From NCBI GenBank assembly GCA_033060915.1, contig CM065397.1:12511001-12575000 (forward strand): 64,000 nt of DNA, in the 5' to 3' direction. The notes beneath the pieces are model-generated. The model had not been told where the DNA came from and ran no database searches. It was given only the letters and a program-made list of their open reading frames with translations. Source of the stretch: Euryodendron excelsum (Eukaryota; Streptophyta; Magnoliopsida; Ericales; Pentaphylacaceae). This document shows positions 62,301 to 64,000 of this stretch, in pieces (the stretch's first letter is position 1; every line of letters starts with the position of its first letter). A program made the position numbers and the translations under genes.

Positions 62301-63604
62301 GTTTGTTTGGCAGAGCTTTTTCAAGTTTTTTTGGCCTAAATTTTTTTAATAGTTTTTTTTTTTGACCGTTTTACTTATCTTAGGTTATAAAAATAAACAA
62401 TTAAAAAAATTCAACTTTTTTCTTATATATTTTGCTTAGAAGCAAACAAACTCCGTCTTACACTCCGTCTCAAACCCGTGATCAGTTGAATCTTCTCATT
62501 CTGTCTTTGTTCCATTTAATTTAATCAGAGTTCGGGTTTAAATAAATTTTAACCCATATAAAATTTCAAAATAAATATAATCTCTAAAGGTAAAAAATAA
62601 TACAAATTATACAAACGCTAGTACAATATAAAAGCGAGAAAAAAATAACTTAAAACCTAAGAATAAGACATAACATTAAAACCTTAATAATTATTTATAT
62701 ACTAATAATATTTTGTATAATTAAATATCATATGAGTTTTTTATAATTTTATAATATACTTGTGCTGGGTTTAGGAGTGAGATGACCTAAACACTAGCTC
62801 GTCCTAAATCTGTGCCGGGTTTTGTTTTTTTCTTTATATTTGCTCCTAACTCTTTTATTTATATCTCAAACCCTTTTTATTAAGGGCGGAATGAAGTTAA
62901 ATTTAGATTTTTCAAACTCAATTGCCACTTGAGTAATACTTTTTGCTAGGGGAAATTGCTTTTATGCGATTTAGTTAGGACTTGTTTAGCTTTTAAGAGC
63001 CTGTTTGGAGTTAGGAGAAGGAAAACAAAAGAAAGGAAGGAAAAGTATTTTTTCTTTCCTAATTATTTGATTTTGCCAAAAAAGTGAAAGAAAAGAAGAT
63101 TGAGAAAAAGAAAGAGTATTATTTTGGCTTTTCTCTTGCTTTTTCTTTTCTTTTCCTTCTTTTCTCTTTTATAATGAAACAAAAACAAAAAAACCAAAGA
63201 AATCTTCCCTTCCATTCCCCAAGTCTTAAGCAGGATGTAAGCTGAAAATTTTGTATCAGTGTCACTCGTGCCATTGGTGGTCAGGGATAGGTAACACCAG
63301 TAAATTAACAAGAGGGCTAAAATTGTCATTTAACACACTCTTGATAAAAATCAATAGCAAATAATAATGCAGAAAAATGAGAACTATTTGGTATACTTGT
63401 CGGTTATCACATCACATCCCTCTCCCTTTCTCTCTCTCATGAAAATATATATGCATAAGAAAATGCATGCCACATTTGTTGAAAAATCATTTTGTTAATG
63501 ATAGGAACTTGCTTTTCCTTTTAACTTTTTGTTTCTTTTTTATTCTTTGGGAAAACTAACAATAAACAAAAACATACTCTCTGATTACATAGTTTCTTGG
63601 CCTG
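62301..63604. other. Intergenic with MITE-like segment
   Basis: A low-complexity MITE-like segment starts AAGAGCCTGTTTGGAG at 62995 and runs to about 63230. A related poly-T-rich stretch lies at 62305-62460. No genes. Confidence 0.5.
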
Positions 63605-63828
63605 TCATCTACTAGCAGTGGTTTTACTATGGTCATTTTCTAAATTAACTAGTTTATCAACACATCTATTGCATTCTCTCAAGATGTGTTTGAAGGAACA
63701 ATTGCACCTCCTAGAGATGAATCTAGCATCCTTCACCATTGATTTGAATATCGAGCTTTATTATGGTTCACCTTGTATCGACTTTGTAGCTATTTTTTAA
63801 TCAATTTCCACAGTAATTCCATTTAGGC
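63605..63828 (-). pseudogene. LINE RNase H-domain fragment
   Basis: Minus-strand frame, with several in-frame stops, reads GLNGITVEID, KIATKSIQGEP, SSIFKSMVKDARFISRR, CNCSFKHILRECNRCVDKLV and NLENDH. This fits the plant RVT_3/RNase H pattern (VEIDSK ... D...LI..C....HI.RE.N.CAD.LA). The acidic residues are partly retained, but stops make it a remnant. Confidence 0.7.
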
Positions 63829-64000
63829 CCTTTTTAAGTATGATGGTGAATCCTTTGTAAATGCCTTATGTTTTGGCTTCTAAACTTAATGCCCGTTTGA
63901 TACCGGTTTTTCGTCAAGTGTTTTTTTAAGCTTGTAAATAAAAAAATTAAATTTTTTTTAGCTTTTTAGCTTTTCTATTTTTGCTTATCTTTAACTAAAA
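63829..64000. other. Window end, AT-rich
   Basis: Contains a stretch (about 63885-64000) beginning GCCCGTTTGATACCGG, resembling the start of another MITE-like poly-T segment cut by the window end. Confidence 0.4.

Noticed and set aside
1..64000. CRISPR arrays, bacterial operons, rRNA or organelle insertions
   Set aside because: No regularly spaced repeats, no prokaryotic gene layout and no recognisable rRNA or organelle gene was seen. tRNA genes were not systematically searched and could be missed.

Overview
This is a stretch of a eudicot plant nuclear genome. It is AT-rich, every gene but one is split by GT-AG introns, and the protein set is plant-specific (plant Aurora kinase, plant-type ATP-PFK, profilin, ENOD93-like protein, subfamily-XI-like LRR receptor kinase, plant TIM17). 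Introns and intergenic DNA are loaded with decayed retrotransposons, hAT-like and Mutator-like elements, MITEs and microsatellites. The species cannot be told from the sequence alone; large TE-filled introns fit a woody or large-genome eudicot (inference).

Layout: (1) 1.83-5.12 kb, + strand: Aurora kinase, 9 exons, 293 aa, with a cluster of MSA-type (AACGG) sites upstream. (2) 6.49-26.89 kb, - strand, convergent with Aurora: ATP-dependent 6-phosphofructokinase, 13 exons, 484 aa, spread over 20.4 kb because its introns hold transposons. (3) 30.46-35.09 kb, + strand: profilin, 3 exons, 131 aa, with a 2.7-kb first intron. (4) 36.32-41.88 kb, - strand: early nodulin-93-like small membrane protein, 4 exons, 113 aa, with a hAT remnant in its last intron. 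(5) 44.62-48.57 kb, - strand: LRR receptor-like kinase, 2 exons, 1020 aa. (6) 48.6-59.9 kb: a gene-poor AT-rich stretch with MITEs. (7) 59.97-60.68 kb, - strand: TIM17 mitochondrial import channel subunit, uninterrupted 235-aa CDS with a probable 5'-UTR intron. (8) 62.3-64 kb: MITE and LINE RNase H debris.

All exon junctions given were joined by hand; reading phase closes at every junction of the five spliced genes and total lengths match their families. The genes are unrelated housekeeping, signalling and cell-cycle genes and do not form a pathway.

The most striking structure is in PFK intron 9 (10624-17331). Two copies of one RT-less Ty3/gypsy element lie head to head, making a long imperfect palindrome. 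BOTH outer ends are the same LTR terminus (U5 end), and the unit is bounded by an exact 5-bp target duplication, CCATT. This suggests one integration event of an inverted or palindromic cDNA. A 292-bp TRIM element with 76-bp terminal repeats is nested in one arm. PFK intron 12 holds a 799-bp hAT-type element with an exact 8-bp target duplication. ENOD93 intron 3 holds a 1.48-kb hAT remnant with a 7/8 target duplication.
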